A DNA stretch of 64,000 bases from Gremmenia infestans (Eukaryota; Ascomycota; Leotiomycetes; Helotiales; Hamatocanthoscyphaceae). The translations under genes were made by a program, and so were the position numbers. Under the pieces are notes generated by a model, which saw only the letters and a program-made list of their open reading frames with translations, ran no database searches and was not told the DNA's origin. This document shows, one piece after another, positions 33,372 to 44,485 of this stretch (the first letter of the stretch is position 1; every line of letters starts with the position of its first letter). The stretch spans positions 124,001-188,000 of the forward strand of contig JAFEVB010000021.1 of NCBI GenBank assembly GCA_032629725.1, given 5' to 3'.

Positions 33372-33909
33372 ATGTCTTCCGATAACCCTTTGACCGAATC
33401 CTCAATGACCATTCCTTCCGACTCGGAGAGGTATTCCAGCAACGATAATGACGATCTTTCTCCTTCTCCGCCATCTTCCTCCAGCTCCCCACCAATGATA
33501 TTGTATACTCCGCCTACGATCTGGGGGCTTCTACGAGGTGCAGCGATCAATCTATTTCTGCCGTTCGTCAATGGGCTCATGTTGGGATTTGGGGAGCTTT
33601 TTGCACACGAGGCAGCATTTAGGTTAGGTTGGGGAGGCACAAAGGTAAGGATCACTATTATTTCCTCACTTGAAGGATGGTTCTACCTTGTGTTCTTGTG
33701 GTCTCACTGTATCTATTGGAGGTGCAAAGAATGTCATCTAGAAAATGTTGAGGAACGCGTTCGGCATTGGCATCTAGCTAACAGACTCTCAGGTTTTCCC
33801 TAATGGACGGACATCACATTCAGTTGGACCAGGTATCGAGATTCGAGATGATCCTTTTGAGCGGAGGAAAAGAGATGGGCAGTTGGATGACTTGACAAGC
33901 ATGGAATGA
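33372..33909 (+). CDS. MIM1: Mitochondrial outer-membrane import protein Mim1/Tom13
   Basis: Mim1 (Tom13 family) forms with Mim2 the MIM complex that inserts alpha-helical proteins into the mitochondrial outer membrane and helps TOM assembly. Exons 33372-33644 and 33793-33909 join in phase, 129 residues; the intron is 148 bp, long for this genome. After a Ser/Pro/Asp-rich cytosolic N-terminus comes the conserved core (LLRGAAINLFLPFVNGLML, GFGELFAHEAAFRLGW) holding the single membrane helix with its Gly-spaced face. The tail after the intron (VFPNGRTSHS, then RRKRDGQLDDLT) is hydrophilic. If the intron is not spliced, the frame gives a different, longer end to 33803, but the spliced tail fits the family better. 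Confidence 0.85.
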
Positions 33910-34383
33910 GCAACTGGGAGCAACTGGGCAGATGAAGGGATATAAAAACTATACAAAACCGGAGTTTGGGAGTTGTAAAACATAGGTAGAGGTACGGACT
34001 TTCTACTTGGGGTCTTGGAAAGAAAAACATAATATCCAGGCGGACATACATGGTGGGTTGTAGGTATAAGATAGGATTTATGAAGAACTCCACCCAAAAA
34101 CCCGGTATCTACATATCTACCCTACAGTACCTATGCTTTGTAGTAAGACTAGAGTAATCTAACTTCTGATATTCTCATCGTTGCCTACTTGTAATATCAC
34201 AATGTATTCCACTCGTAAAAAGGATTGAGTTTCCTCAGGCCCCCAGAAACGTATGAATTTATGCATCCTCCTTATGACGCTAGTAAAGGTTATGCAGGCC
34301 TGTCGCGATTATGCAAGCTCGAATATTTTGCGACTCGTCTCGTCTCTCGTCCACCCGGCATTGGAATTGTAAACCACGACAAA
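33910..34383. other. Intergenic region upstream of Oxa1
   Basis: 3' flank of Mim1 and promoter of Oxa1. No gene seen. Confidence 0.45.
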
Positions 34384-36036
34384 ATGTTACCTAGCAGAGG
34401 TCTTCGCTGGTCCCGTCAGGCCATTGGCATAGGTAGACGAAGATTAGACCTATTTCCTGCTTCTACTAGACAAGTAATCCTCCCAGACTCCAAGTACTCT
34501 CAATGAATTAGCATAGATAGATAGACTGATGCTGACCTGACCTGACCTCTGTAGTTCTCTTCAACTGTACAACAAAATGCGCCCATCAGAGGCAGTCCAC
34601 TCCTTTCCTACAACCGTCCTTCACTGGGTAGCTTACCCTCCAAATCCCAATTATCGACGACAAATATTTTAATGCGAAATGGTGCTGCTGTCCGCTTTGC
34701 TTCCAGCGCCCCTCTCTCTGCATCTGCAATCCCCGCGACCTCCACAACTACAAATACTCCCACAGACGCCGTGGGCGCCTCAGCTTCTTCCTTGGACTCT
34801 GTTACGCCCACTTCTCTCGATGACTTCTCTGCCGGCTATGCCGCCGAATCCCTCGCCGATGTGCCCCATTACCTGGGGTATTTCAAAGATCTCGGGTTAG
34901 ACTATGGATGGGGTCCCACAGCTGGAATGGAATGGGTGCTTGAACATGTCCATGTATTGGCAGGGACTCCATGGTGGGTATCGATTGCAATAACGTCGGT
35001 ACTGGTGCGCATGGCTCTCTTCAAGCTGTATGTTAACGCGGCCGACAATGGCGCCAGAATGGCAGCAACTGCTCCCTTGACCGCACCGATCACGGCAAAG
35101 ATGAAAGATGCTCAGGCAAGAGGCGATAATACGGCTGTGTTCCAGCATTACTCCGAAATCAGCGCAATACAGAAGAAAGCTGGAGCTTCCATGATGAAAC
35201 AATTCGTGCCTGCAATTGGAGGAATAGCTACCTTTGGTATTTTCAAGTTTCTGAGGGCAGCGTCTGCTCTCCCAGTCCCTAGTATGGAAACAGGCGGTAT
35301 TCTTTGGTTTGAGAATCTTACTATTCCCGATCCCTACTTCTTGATTCCATTAGCTACAGCAGGTATGGTGCATTGGCTTATACGGGTAAGCATTTTGTCC
35401 TCCCGCTTGCTGCCATTGCAAGAATTCTGACAGTTGTAACAGAAAGGTGGTGAGACAGGTGTCAGCACCCTTTCCCCCGGAATGTTGGGTGCTATGATGT
35501 GGGGTATTCCCGCCATCTCTCTCCTCTTCACCTGGTGGCTCCCGGCGTCCGTTCAACTATCATTTTTCTTCACGGGCCTACTATCCTTCACCCAAGTAAC
35601 CATGATGCGACAACCGTGGTTCAGAAAATCCTTCAAAATGGTCCCACTTCCAGAAACCGGCCCAAAAGGCCCATCATTGTCTGCCTACAAAGGCACCATA
35701 AAGCGCTTAGAAAGCCCTGTTCTCACCCAAGAAGAGCTCAATGCCCGCTTCCAAAGCGGCAGCTCTTCTTTCCCTCGACAACCAGAAGTTCCTAAAAGCG
35801 CTTTGAAGAAAATGATGAACGTGGCCTTGAAGCCTCTTGAGCCAGTCAAAGCCGCCATGGCGCCGACAATCACTAGCGCGAGGAATATGCAAAACGATCA
35901 AAATAAGAAAAGAGGCAAGAAGGATGCGCAGAAGTATGAGGAAAAGAGGAGCGCAGAGATCAGGAGGGAGAGGGAGGCAAGAGCCGAAGGAGAACGACAT
36001 CGTCGAGCTTTGAGGAGAGAAAACAAGGAGAATTAA
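34384..36036 (+). CDS. OXA1: Mitochondrial inner-membrane insertase Oxa1
   Basis: YidC/Oxa1/Alb3 family; inserts mitochondrially made and some imported proteins into the inner membrane while bound to the mitoribosome. Exons 34384-34473, 34555-35385 and 35443-36036 agree in phase, 504 residues. The 30-codon first exon (MLPSRGLRWSRQAIGIGRRR) is an Arg-rich presequence that would be missed if the gene were started at the ATG at 34672. The core begins at LADVPHYLGYFKDLGLDYGWGPT, with helices at WWVSIAITSVLVRMALF, PAIGGIATFGIFKF, PYFLIPLATAGMVHW, MWGIPAISLLFTWW and SVQLSFFFTGLLS. The C-terminal 110 residues are Lys/Arg/Glu-rich and coiled, the ribosome-binding tail of mitochondrial Oxa1. Confidence 0.95.
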
Positions 36037-36667
36037 TATTTTGCAACGGTTATTGCATCATAATGTAGAATATTGTACAAGGTCACAGCACAAAAGAATG
36101 GTCGGATCAATCTCCGCTGAGGCAATCATAGTTGATGCTTTATCTCAGTGTAATATTTGATTGTAGGTTTTTTTTTGGCTACATTTTTGTTATTCAAGGG
36201 TTTCTCTGTCTTGCCTGGCTTTCCTATAATTCAAAAAGCAGTAATTACTGTTTTATCTATTTTTCTGCATATCGCTAAAAACTAGCATCTTAAATAAAAG
36301 GACACTGAAGCCGCAAGTAAGCAGAAGATCTAGTCGGATTTGAAGGCCTCCCAAAGCTAGTCCCTTTACTTCGCATTGAACTCGAGATCCCTCCACGTGA
36401 TAGCTGCGAAGCGGCCTCACTAACCCGCCGATCCCACGTTCTTCTCATATTGCACTGTAGAAAAATGAGGCCCACCATCTTTTTCAGAGGCCTCCAGTCG
36501 ATTCTTTGCCATCTGCTGCTGAAGTCTAGGTATAAAGAAAGCGAACCTCTACTTCCAGGCCAGATTTTCAAAGTACCTTCATATCACATTACAATCCAAT
36601 TCAACTCAACTTACTACAACACTACTGTATCCACCACACACTCGAAACATCCATCTCTCTACTCAAA
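36037..36667. other. Intergenic region
   Basis: Contains the AT-rich 3' flank of Oxa1. A TATA-like GGTATAAAG lies near 36530, about 135 bp before the next start. No gene seen. Confidence 0.45.
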
Positions 36668-37005
36668 ATGTGTTCTTCAAAGACCCAGAACTCTGGAAAC
36701 CGTTCCCATTCCAACAAGTAAGTATGCAGCCTCCGTTTCTCGCTCTCACTAAACATTCACTTATCAACTATATTCTCAGATCCCATGAATCTACCACGTC
36801 ATCCTCAACTAAGGCGACAAGTTCTTCAAGGCAGAAGTCACATACTGAAGTTACGACGTATGATGACCTCGCTGATGAGATGGATCATGTCGCTGTGGGT
36901 GGAGACACAACGGTTGCGGGGGATCGGTACGGTCAGGAATATGACTTGCGAGGCGTTGGGAGTCAGTTTGATGGTCATGGTTTTGGGTACGGGAGTGGGA
37001 GTTAG
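36668..37005 (+). CDS. Small Ser/Thr-rich hypothetical protein (91 residues)
   Basis: Not recognised. Exon 1 36668-36717 and exon 2 36780-37005 join in phase over a canonical GTAAGT...CAG intron of 62 bp; without splicing the frame stops at once. The product starts MCSSKTQNSGN, is Ser/Thr/Lys-rich to residue 45, acidic around YDDLADEMDHV, and Gly/Tyr-rich at the end (DGHGFGYGSGS). No membrane or signal segment, probably unstructured. The upstream TATA-like box and the clean intron are the main support for its being real. Confidence 0.6.
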
Positions 37006-38039
37006 CACAGAGTGCTTTTATTAGCATTGCTTCTTTCAAATAGTCGATGAAGTGGAGTAGAGGCAATAGATAGGAATCAGATCATTCAAATTTCAGGATT
37101 CGACATTCTTACTTTCGCAAAAGCGGGAAAGATAGTAATGGTGCAGCTGATAGCTGATAGCTAGAGGTGGCGACGATCTGTTCCAGAGTATTAGCTGCAA
37201 GGGTAAGGTTTGTTTGTATCTAAGGCTCTCTATATACTGGGCGGCCTCCCCCACTGTGTAAATCGCTTTCGCAGAATACCCAGTGTATACAATGACAGGT
37301 AGGTCAAACAGGCCGAAATTTCCTGTGGCTGTGTTGAAACTCGCCAGTTTTGTCTGAAATTCCTTGATTGCGGAGGCCAACCATCTGCTCAGCCTTGTTT
37401 CGCGAATCTCATATTAATATACCCCTTTATTTGCTGTTTTTTTCTACTTCACCGTCTTACAAACGTTGAATGTCCTGGGGTATTCGGGCACAACCAATAC
37501 TAAACACCTTTTCAGTTTCTTGTCTTTCCCAGTCTCAATCCTGCTACTTTTAATCAAAACATTCGACGATTCGTATGCGTGCAACACCGGTACACGCATC
37601 TGAACACATCCCTTCCTAAGCCTTTATCGGATTTTCTCTAACGCCGTCTAAGAGCTTATAATACAAACTCATTATTCTGCGGCTCCATCTGAGTGCCCAT
37701 TGTTTGTTTGCCTCACGGACATCGAAATTTGCAATAATGCAAGCCAGTATATGAGTACAAGCCAAACATTTCCCCGAGGGCAGCAGCTTCTGGATACGAC
37801 AAAGCACCGATCACCCTCAATCACCCAATAAAATACACCATTCTGGCCCTGCGGTTCTATTGACTCTCTTGGAGCTTCCTCCACGAAATCAAGTCCTCCT
37901 GTTCACTGCCCTCCCAATGCCTCTTCGTGGCCAGTACGCCCTAGTAGTAGTCCACAACGGGATACGGGAATACTTGAAAAGCATCAAGATCGAATCCTCC
38001 AGCCCACGCACAGGTATGCTGTATCTCCTTATTTCGTAA
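37006..38039. other. Gene-poor interval with possible coding scraps
   Basis: Short minus-strand frames at 37380-37093 and 37884-37616 look weakly protein-like (QNGVFYWVIEGDRCF), as does a minus-strand stretch at about 38000-37860 (FDLDAFQVFPYPVVDYY, stop, GVLATKRHWEG). None can be joined into a gene. They could be scattered remains of one or two genes, including the missing N-terminal part of the FAD monooxygenase that follows. Confidence 0.35.
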
Positions 38040-38799
38040 AGTACTTACTGAGTGAAAGTGGCAAGGGATCCTTCGAGAGCAAGAGAGAAAATGCTGGAGA
38101 GATTTCGGGATTTTCATCCGGACATCGTGGATGTTCTAAGGTAGATAGATCATAGAGGCGTGTACTTTCCGGGGGCTGATGATAGTGAAGCTGCTAATCT
38201 CTCTTCCGCATCATCAGGAAAACAGATATCGTCGCTGACTACGAGGTTTACTTCAACAAACCATTGCAGCATTTATTCAAAATAAAAGCTGTTCTTATCG
38301 GAGATGCAGCTCACTCAGTACGTTTCCCCCTCCCATCTCTACCATTTCCCGATATCCTAAACATCCCATTTCTTCCCACAGATGTTTCCCACATCAGGCC
38401 AAGGTGGGTCCCAATCAATGGAAGACGCTGGTGCCCTCGGAAGCATCCTCTCCCACCTGCCCTCACCATCGTCCCTTCCAGAACGCCTGCGTATCTTTGA
38501 AAAGCTGAGCAAAGAACGGACTGCGACTGTTCAGATGCTGTCGGGGCTTATCTTTGGGCAAGAGGGGGGATGGGTTAGGAGAAGGCCGGAGCATTTTATT
38601 CAGAGGACTGGGGTTAGGAGTGGGGAGGATCATCTGGAGCTTTTGTACAAGTAAGTTTATGTGTTTTTTATCCAGTGAGAATGGGATTGTGGGGTCAAGA
38701 TGAGAAGGAGAGAGTGCTGACTGAGGGTAGTTATGGTGTTATTGCTGAGAGTGAGAAGGCGCCTGAGAAAGGGAGTAGGGTTATGGCTCAATTATAGAG
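38040..38799 (+). pseudogene. Truncated FAD-dependent monooxygenase
   Basis: C-terminal half of a PHBH-type FAD monooxygenase. Three pieces join through plausible introns: MLERFRDFHPDIVDVLR (about 38086-38140), then KTDIVADYEVYFNKPL to AVLIGDAAHS (about 38219-38317, with the GD FAD-ribityl motif), then MFPTSGQGGSQSMEDAGALG to HLELLYK (about 38382-38650). The last part up to a TAG near 38799 is readable but not in phase with any visible splice. The N-terminal Rossmann GxGxxG region and substrate-domain start are absent from the preceding kilobase. A monooxygenase without the dinucleotide-binding half cannot work, so I call a 5'-truncated pseudogene. Confidence 0.7.
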
Positions 38800-39346
38800 A
38801 TGGTGAAAGATGAATTTTTTTATGGGGGAGGGATTGGAGACGGCGTTTTAATTTCAGTAAATTAAAAAAAAATACACTGCTATTAAAAGGTTAAGACGGC
38901 GGTGATTTGAGTGGTGGGTGAAGAATTGGGAAGAGGGTGTGGGGTCCCCCTTGTAGTTCACAGCACCGTCGGCATAGGGCACGGTTCAGGGGGGAGGATC
39001 TGATAAGATTGATCTTCAAACCTTCAACCCCCAATTCGCTTCATTTTCTTTTCATCTATTTTCAAAGCAATGCTGGTCAGGTATGCGGCATCATGAAATA
39101 GTCTCTTTAACGGGTGTGAGATAGCAAACAATGTATTAGAAGGGGACAGAATCGACTAGCAGGAGCTGCTGAGACAATCACGTGCTGGTGGCCCTCGCCA
39201 CCAACTATGATGTCAATCACGCGCGTCGCAAAGAACTATATAAAGCTTGGCTAGCGCTTGCCAACCAACCCATCTAGTCCAACAAAATCTAGTCCAAAAC
39301 ACTTCAAAGTTCACAGAACACAACAATACCACAACTACAACCAACA
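38800..39346. other. Promoter region of the following small gene
   Basis: No gene seen. Holds a TATA box near 39236. Confidence 0.45.
39236..39244 (+). promoter_or_regulatory. TATA box
   Basis: CTATATAAA about 105 bp before the ATG at 39347, followed by a C/A-rich leader without other ATGs. This arrangement is usual for strongly induced fungal genes. Confidence 0.5.
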
Positions 39347-39724
39347 ATGTCGTATTTCAACTTTTCGTACTCATCCTCGTCCTCCGTCTCCTTGTCGTCC
39401 TCCAACGGAGTCCAGCGAACAGGCCAAGTCTACCAATCAACAACGCACTCGAACCCTTCCGGCACCAGAGTGCAAACCACGAGTCAGAATCTAGGCCAGC
39501 CGGCGATCCAGGAAACTAGGAATTACGATGCGAATGGGAGGCAGGTTTTGGATGGTGGGAGGACGGCGGGGCAGGGACAGCTTAGTGGGAGGGGGGATGC
39601 GAATGGGAATGGGAATGTGAGTAGGAGGATTGAGGATGTGACGGATACGGATGAGGGTGAGAAGGATAGGATGTATAGGGAGAAAATGGATGATGAGTAT
39701 GCGAAGAGGGAGGGTGGTGCTTGA
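39347..39724 (+). CDS. Small hydrophilic stress-type hypothetical protein (125 residues)
   Basis: Single exon starting MSYFNFSYSSSSS. Family not identified. The sequence is Ser-rich at the N-terminus, then Gly/Gln/Asn/Arg-rich (RNYDANGRQVLDGGRTAGQG), then charged with DVTDTDEGEKDRMYREKMDDEY at the end. No hydrophobic segment or Cys. Such disordered proteins behind strong TATA promoters are frequent among conidial or stress-induced genes in filamentous fungi; that role is only a guess here. Confidence 0.65.
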   Translation: MSYFNFSYSSSSSVSLSSSNGVQRTGQVYQSTTHSNPSGTRVQTTSQNLGQPAIQETRNYDANGRQVLDGGRTAGQGQLSGRGDANGNGNVSRRIEDVTDTDEGEKDRMYREKMDDEYAKREGGA

Positions 39725-40878
39725 GGATAGGATTGTGGGATGCGGATGGGTGGAAAGTCACGAGGTTGAATATCTGTTAAGAGGGAATATATGCTCACCT
39801 TCCTAGTACTTTAAGATATCTCTTTGGTTGAAAGAAGACCATATGTGTATCTTTCAGACCGAGTCTAGGATACATCTATCGTACGATACGGAACCGCACG
39901 CGTAGAGTGCAGGTATTGGTGTTCTTACTATAAGCTGATTCCTGTAATAGGTGCACTGTGCCATTGCAGTCCTGCTTACTAATTGCATACTCTATTAGAT
40001 ATCAAGTTGATATCGGTGTGGATGGATACAAGGGCTATCCTTGCCGTATGAAACCATTGGTAAAGTGTGAGGTTGGAGGTGTAGGGCGCTGAAGATTCAG
40101 CTTCTGCAGGGCACCACCTTTAGCGAGGATTGGATCTGCCGGGCGTAAGTTTCAGGGGGCTCTTCCGCCTTCCCCACCCTGCTGACGTGGGCCCTTGAAA
40201 CTTTCATGTCACGCTGTAAAGTTCACCTCCAAGGGTGTCTAGATATGTGACAAGCGTCTATTTTGGTAGAGTTTTATTGTCGACAGTCTCTGGTTTCCAG
40301 GAAGTACTTCCGTACAACATTTTCTGATTCCATTTCGAAGAAATGACGTTCCGAGCAGTACCCAAGTCTGATGTGCATCTTCATCCCATTGTTGTCGGAT
40401 CGTCAACATAGCTGCAGTGCAACATGATGGCTTGATGCGCATCATTTGTTATTCGTCAAGGCGAAAGGGCTGGTTACACGACCATCTCTACTACGGTATC
40501 ATTTTCAGTTTTGGAGTGGCTGAGCCTTCCGTATCTTCCGATTTTGTACAGACAGTTCTGATTCCAACTATTCCTCCGAGCGATTCAGCTGAGGTATCTC
40601 TAGATGGTCACCGAGATAGTGGATAAAGGCTCTCTCTCATGTGATGCCGTCATGCCATCGTGTAATTGTGGCACTAAAGCATCTGACTGCCTTTTTCCTG
40701 TCAGTCCAATCTTTGTAAATCAATGTAGTTCGCTGTTAGCCTCCTCTTTTATGCCTCGGCTTCAATCGTCACAACTTGTCCCATCAAATTTATCTTCATT
40801 GTACCTTGAAACGTGCAATTAATCAGTCTCATAGCTCTATTCAACCCTAGATTTTGAACTTCTCTATATACTCTCAGC
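39725..40878. other. Intergenic region upstream of the Ppo-type gene
   Basis: No gene seen, only short frames on both strands. The last 150 bp include CTCTATATACTC about 20-30 bp before the start, a possible TATA element or leader sequence. Confidence 0.4.
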
Positions 40879-43800
40879 ATGGCTTCAAGGCCAAAACCCC
40901 CCGTGAATACGTCCAGCAGCGAACACAACCAATGGCGGAAAGAAATAGAATCTGCGTTGAAAGCCGTGAAACAGGTCATTGGCAAATCACTCTCTCCGAT
41001 TCCCACACAACGCTATATCCCACTCAATGATAATAACCAGAAGATGACGGGTCTTATACACGACCTTCAGAAACTAGGTTTTAAAGATGTCGGGACTCTC
41101 CTCTCACTCTTCAACTCGGAAGTGAAAGGCGTTCAAGACGACAACAAATTCCTACTCGAAAACCTGGTTGAAGTTCTTAGCAAGCTCGACCTTACTTCAA
41201 AAGTGTCAAGTCAGCTCACAACTGGCTTTGTCAACAATCTCTGGAATGCGCTCCCCCACTTACCTCCTACGTCTTTGGGTTCGAAATACAAGTATCGGGA
41301 AGCAGATGGGTCCTATAACAACATCAGAATTCCGGAGCTCGGAGCCGCGAATACCCCATATGCCAGGTCTGCAAAGCCAAAGGTGCTACAAAACATCGCC
41401 CTCCCAGATCCTGGTGCAATTTTCGACAGCTTGATGGTCCGTGGGGACACCTTCAAACCACATCCTAACAAAATCTCCAGCATGCTATTTTATTTGGCCA
41501 CACTCATCATCCACGACATATTCAGAACCGTGAGTATAACAGTTCCCAAGTTTTCTGCCTCAATTAACAAAGTATAGGATCACAATGATTTCAATAATTC
41601 CATGACCAGTAGCTATCTTGATCTCTCTCCATTGTACGGGAGCAGTCAAGAAGAACAAAACACAGTCCGTTCCTTCAAGGATGGCAGACTGAAGCCAGAC
41701 TGTTTTTCTGAGAAGAGGATTCTTGGCTTTCCTCCTGGCGTTGGTGTTCTGGTCATAATGTTTAATAGGTTCCATAACTATGTTGTTACCCAGCTTGCAC
41801 TGTAAGTCAAGATACCAGCCTACCGCTAGAAAACCTTTTGATTCCGGTCAGCATCAATGAAAATGGACGCTTCTCGAAGCCCAAAGACGATGCGACGAAG
41901 GAATCCTGGGGCAAGTACGACAATGATTTATTCCAAACCGGCCGCTTGATTACCTGTGGCTTATATGTCAATTGTGTTTTGAAGGATTATGTTAGAACGA
42001 TTTTGAGCTTGAATCGAACTGGCACGAAGTGGGATTTGGATCCCCGTGCATCAGAAGTAAAGTCTTTATTCAATACTCCTGCAGCAGAAGGAACAGGTAA
42101 CCAGGTTTCTGCCGAGTTCAACTTGAGTAAGGAACTTTTCCTAGATATGGGTGGCTCGTGCTAATATTATTTTAAGTCTACCGATGGCACTCAGCAGTCT
42201 CTCAGAAAGACGACAAATGGACCCAAGACATCTATACGAGAATGTTTCCAGGGAAAAAGCCAGAGGATGTGAAAGTGCCAGAGCTTCTCGGTGCTCTGCG
42301 GGCAATGGAAAAGGACATTCCCGAAGATCCTCTCCAACGGCCCTTTGCTGGACTTACCCGAAATGCAGATGGTAGCTTGGATGATGATGCTTTGGTCGAG
42401 ATTGTCCAGTCTTCAGTTGAGGACATAGCCGGATCGTTTGGAGCCAACAGAGTCCCCAAAAATCTACGGGCAATTGAGATTCTTGGAATAATCCAGGCAC
42501 GGTCATGGAACTTGGCATCTTTGAATGAGTTCCGCGAATTTACTGGACTCACGAAGCACGCGACTTTTGAAGACATCAATCCAGACCCAGAGGTGGCAAC
42601 AAAGCTGCGAAATCTATATGAGAATCCTGACTACGTTGAGTTATACCCTGGTCTTGTGGCAGAGAAAGCAAAACCGCCAATGTCCCCGGGCTCAGGACTT
42701 TGTGTCAACTTTACTACTTCGTATGCAATTCTGTCTGATGCCGTGTCTCTGGTGCGCGGTGATCGCTTTCATACTCTCGACTATACACCAAAGAATCTCA
42801 CCAACTGGGGGTAAGCTATTTGGTGCCCGTAAGGCTTTTCTGCTAATATTCTCTAGATTCAACGAAGTCCAGTATGATCTAAATGTTGACGATGGAGCTG
42901 TCTTTCACAAGCTCTTCTTCCGGGCTTTCCCAAATCACTTTAAAGACAACTCCATCTATGCACATTTCCCTTTCGTCGTTCCGAGCGAAAATCTCGTCAT
43001 CCTTAAGTCATTGGGTAGAGCCGACAAGTACTCCTGGGATAAGCCGATTCGCGTTTCGGAACCTATCGTTATCAAGTCATACGCGGCAGTGAAACAGATT
43101 CTCGATGACAAAACTAACTGGAAAGTTACATGGGGCGAATCGATCACGTTCCTTACGAGCCAACCCAAGAAGAAGAACGGAGTCGACTTTGCCCTGGCTG
43201 GTGACAAGGCTCCGAACGCTGATTCTAGGAAGCTGATAATAAAGGGACTCCACCCCGACAAGTGGCAAGGCGAGGTCAAAAGGTTCTACGAGGAGACAAC
43301 AACTAAACTTCTTAAATCCCACGGGTATAAAGTCCCAGGAACAACCGCATATCAAGTTGATATCGTCCGAGACGTTGCCAACCTTGTCAACACGAGGTTT
43401 GCGGCCTCGGTTTTCAGTTTGCCAATCAAGAGCGAGGAACATCCTAGAGGCATCTATACCGAGCAGGAGCTATACACAGTTCTCTCGATACTCTTCATTG
43501 TTATATTTAAAAATGCCGACATTGCCAAGAGCTTCCAACTCCGAGAAGCCGGGCACATACTAGCCCAGCAATTGGGAGAGCTGATATTGATAAATGCAGA
43601 GGCTATTTCAAAGACAGGTATTATTGCGGATATTCTTGCCAGATTGCACGAATCTAGTCCACTGACGGACTATGGAACCCATATGATTCAACGACTGTTG
43701 GATACTAATCTATCTGTCAAAGATATTGTTTGGTCTCATCTGTAAGTGCCCATGCATGCAAACTCTGTATATAGAGCAGTCTCCTAACATGGCGTGTAGA

Positions 43801-44485
43801 CTTCCTACTGCTGCAGCTATGACGGCGAATCAGTCTGGAATCTTCACGCAATCTCTCGATTACTACTTGGGAGACGGAGCAAAATACATTCCAGAGCTGT
43901 ACAGGTTGTCCAAGGAAAACACAAAGGAAGCCGAGGACAAGATTCTGAGATAGTAAGCTAAGCACCATGCACAATCCTTTCAATATACTAACCTTCGCCA
44001 GTTTCATGGAAGGCGCCCGTCTCCGCGCAACAGTCGGTGTATACCGCGACTACCAACCCACACCCCCCTCACCCATCCCAGCCATAATCTCAGACGCCGG
44101 CGATAAGATTACCGTCCCCGTCGGCCGCCGCGTCTTCGTCGACATAATCCTCGCCTCCCTTGACGCCACAGCTTTCCCCGACCCCCTCGCCGTCCGTCTC
44201 GATCGCCCGCTAGACAGCTATCTGCACTACGGCGTGGGTCCGCACCAATGTGCAGGGATGGACGCGAGTATGGTTGCCATGACCGCTATGTTCAAGACGG
44301 TGTTTGGGTTGAGGAATCTGCGGAGGGCGGTGGGGAGCGCGCCGGGTGGGGAATGGTATGGGGAGAGTCAGGGGAAGATAAAGAGGATTGCGGGGCCGGG
44401 AGGAATGGAGGTTTATATGACGCCTGATCAGAGTAGCTATTTTCCGTTTCCGACGACGATGAAGGTTCAGTGGGATGCTGAGTAA
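40879..44485 (+). CDS. Ppo-type fatty-acid heme dioxygenase/P450 fusion (psi factor or diol synthase)
   Basis: Fusion of an animal-peroxidase-like dioxygenase with a P450-type hydroperoxide isomerase. The family makes hydroxy-oleic and linoleic acid signals that balance asexual and sexual sporulation. Seven exons: 40879-41529, 41578-41801, 41852-42126, 42177-42810, 42857-43741, 43800-43952, 44002-44485. All phases agree, 1101 residues. The dioxygenase half has the distal heme His in LIIHDIFRT (H212) and catalytic Tyr plus proximal His in YRWHS (Y385, H388). The P450 half has ANQSGIFTQSLDYYL (I-helix region with the conserved ANQ) and the thiolate loop YGVGPHQCAG (C1024). Because the Cys ligand is kept, the isomerase domain may be active, as in PpoA-like enzymes and unlike PpoC-like ones. 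Product specificity cannot be read from sequence alone. Confidence 0.94.

Noticed and set aside
37900..38030. Plus-strand start of the FAD monooxygenase at QYALVVVHNG
   Set aside because: No GxGxxG or other FAD N-terminal motif, and no phase-consistent join to 38086.
42525..43745. Independent P450 gene
   Set aside because: Frame is continuous by phase with the dioxygenase half; the family is a known fusion.
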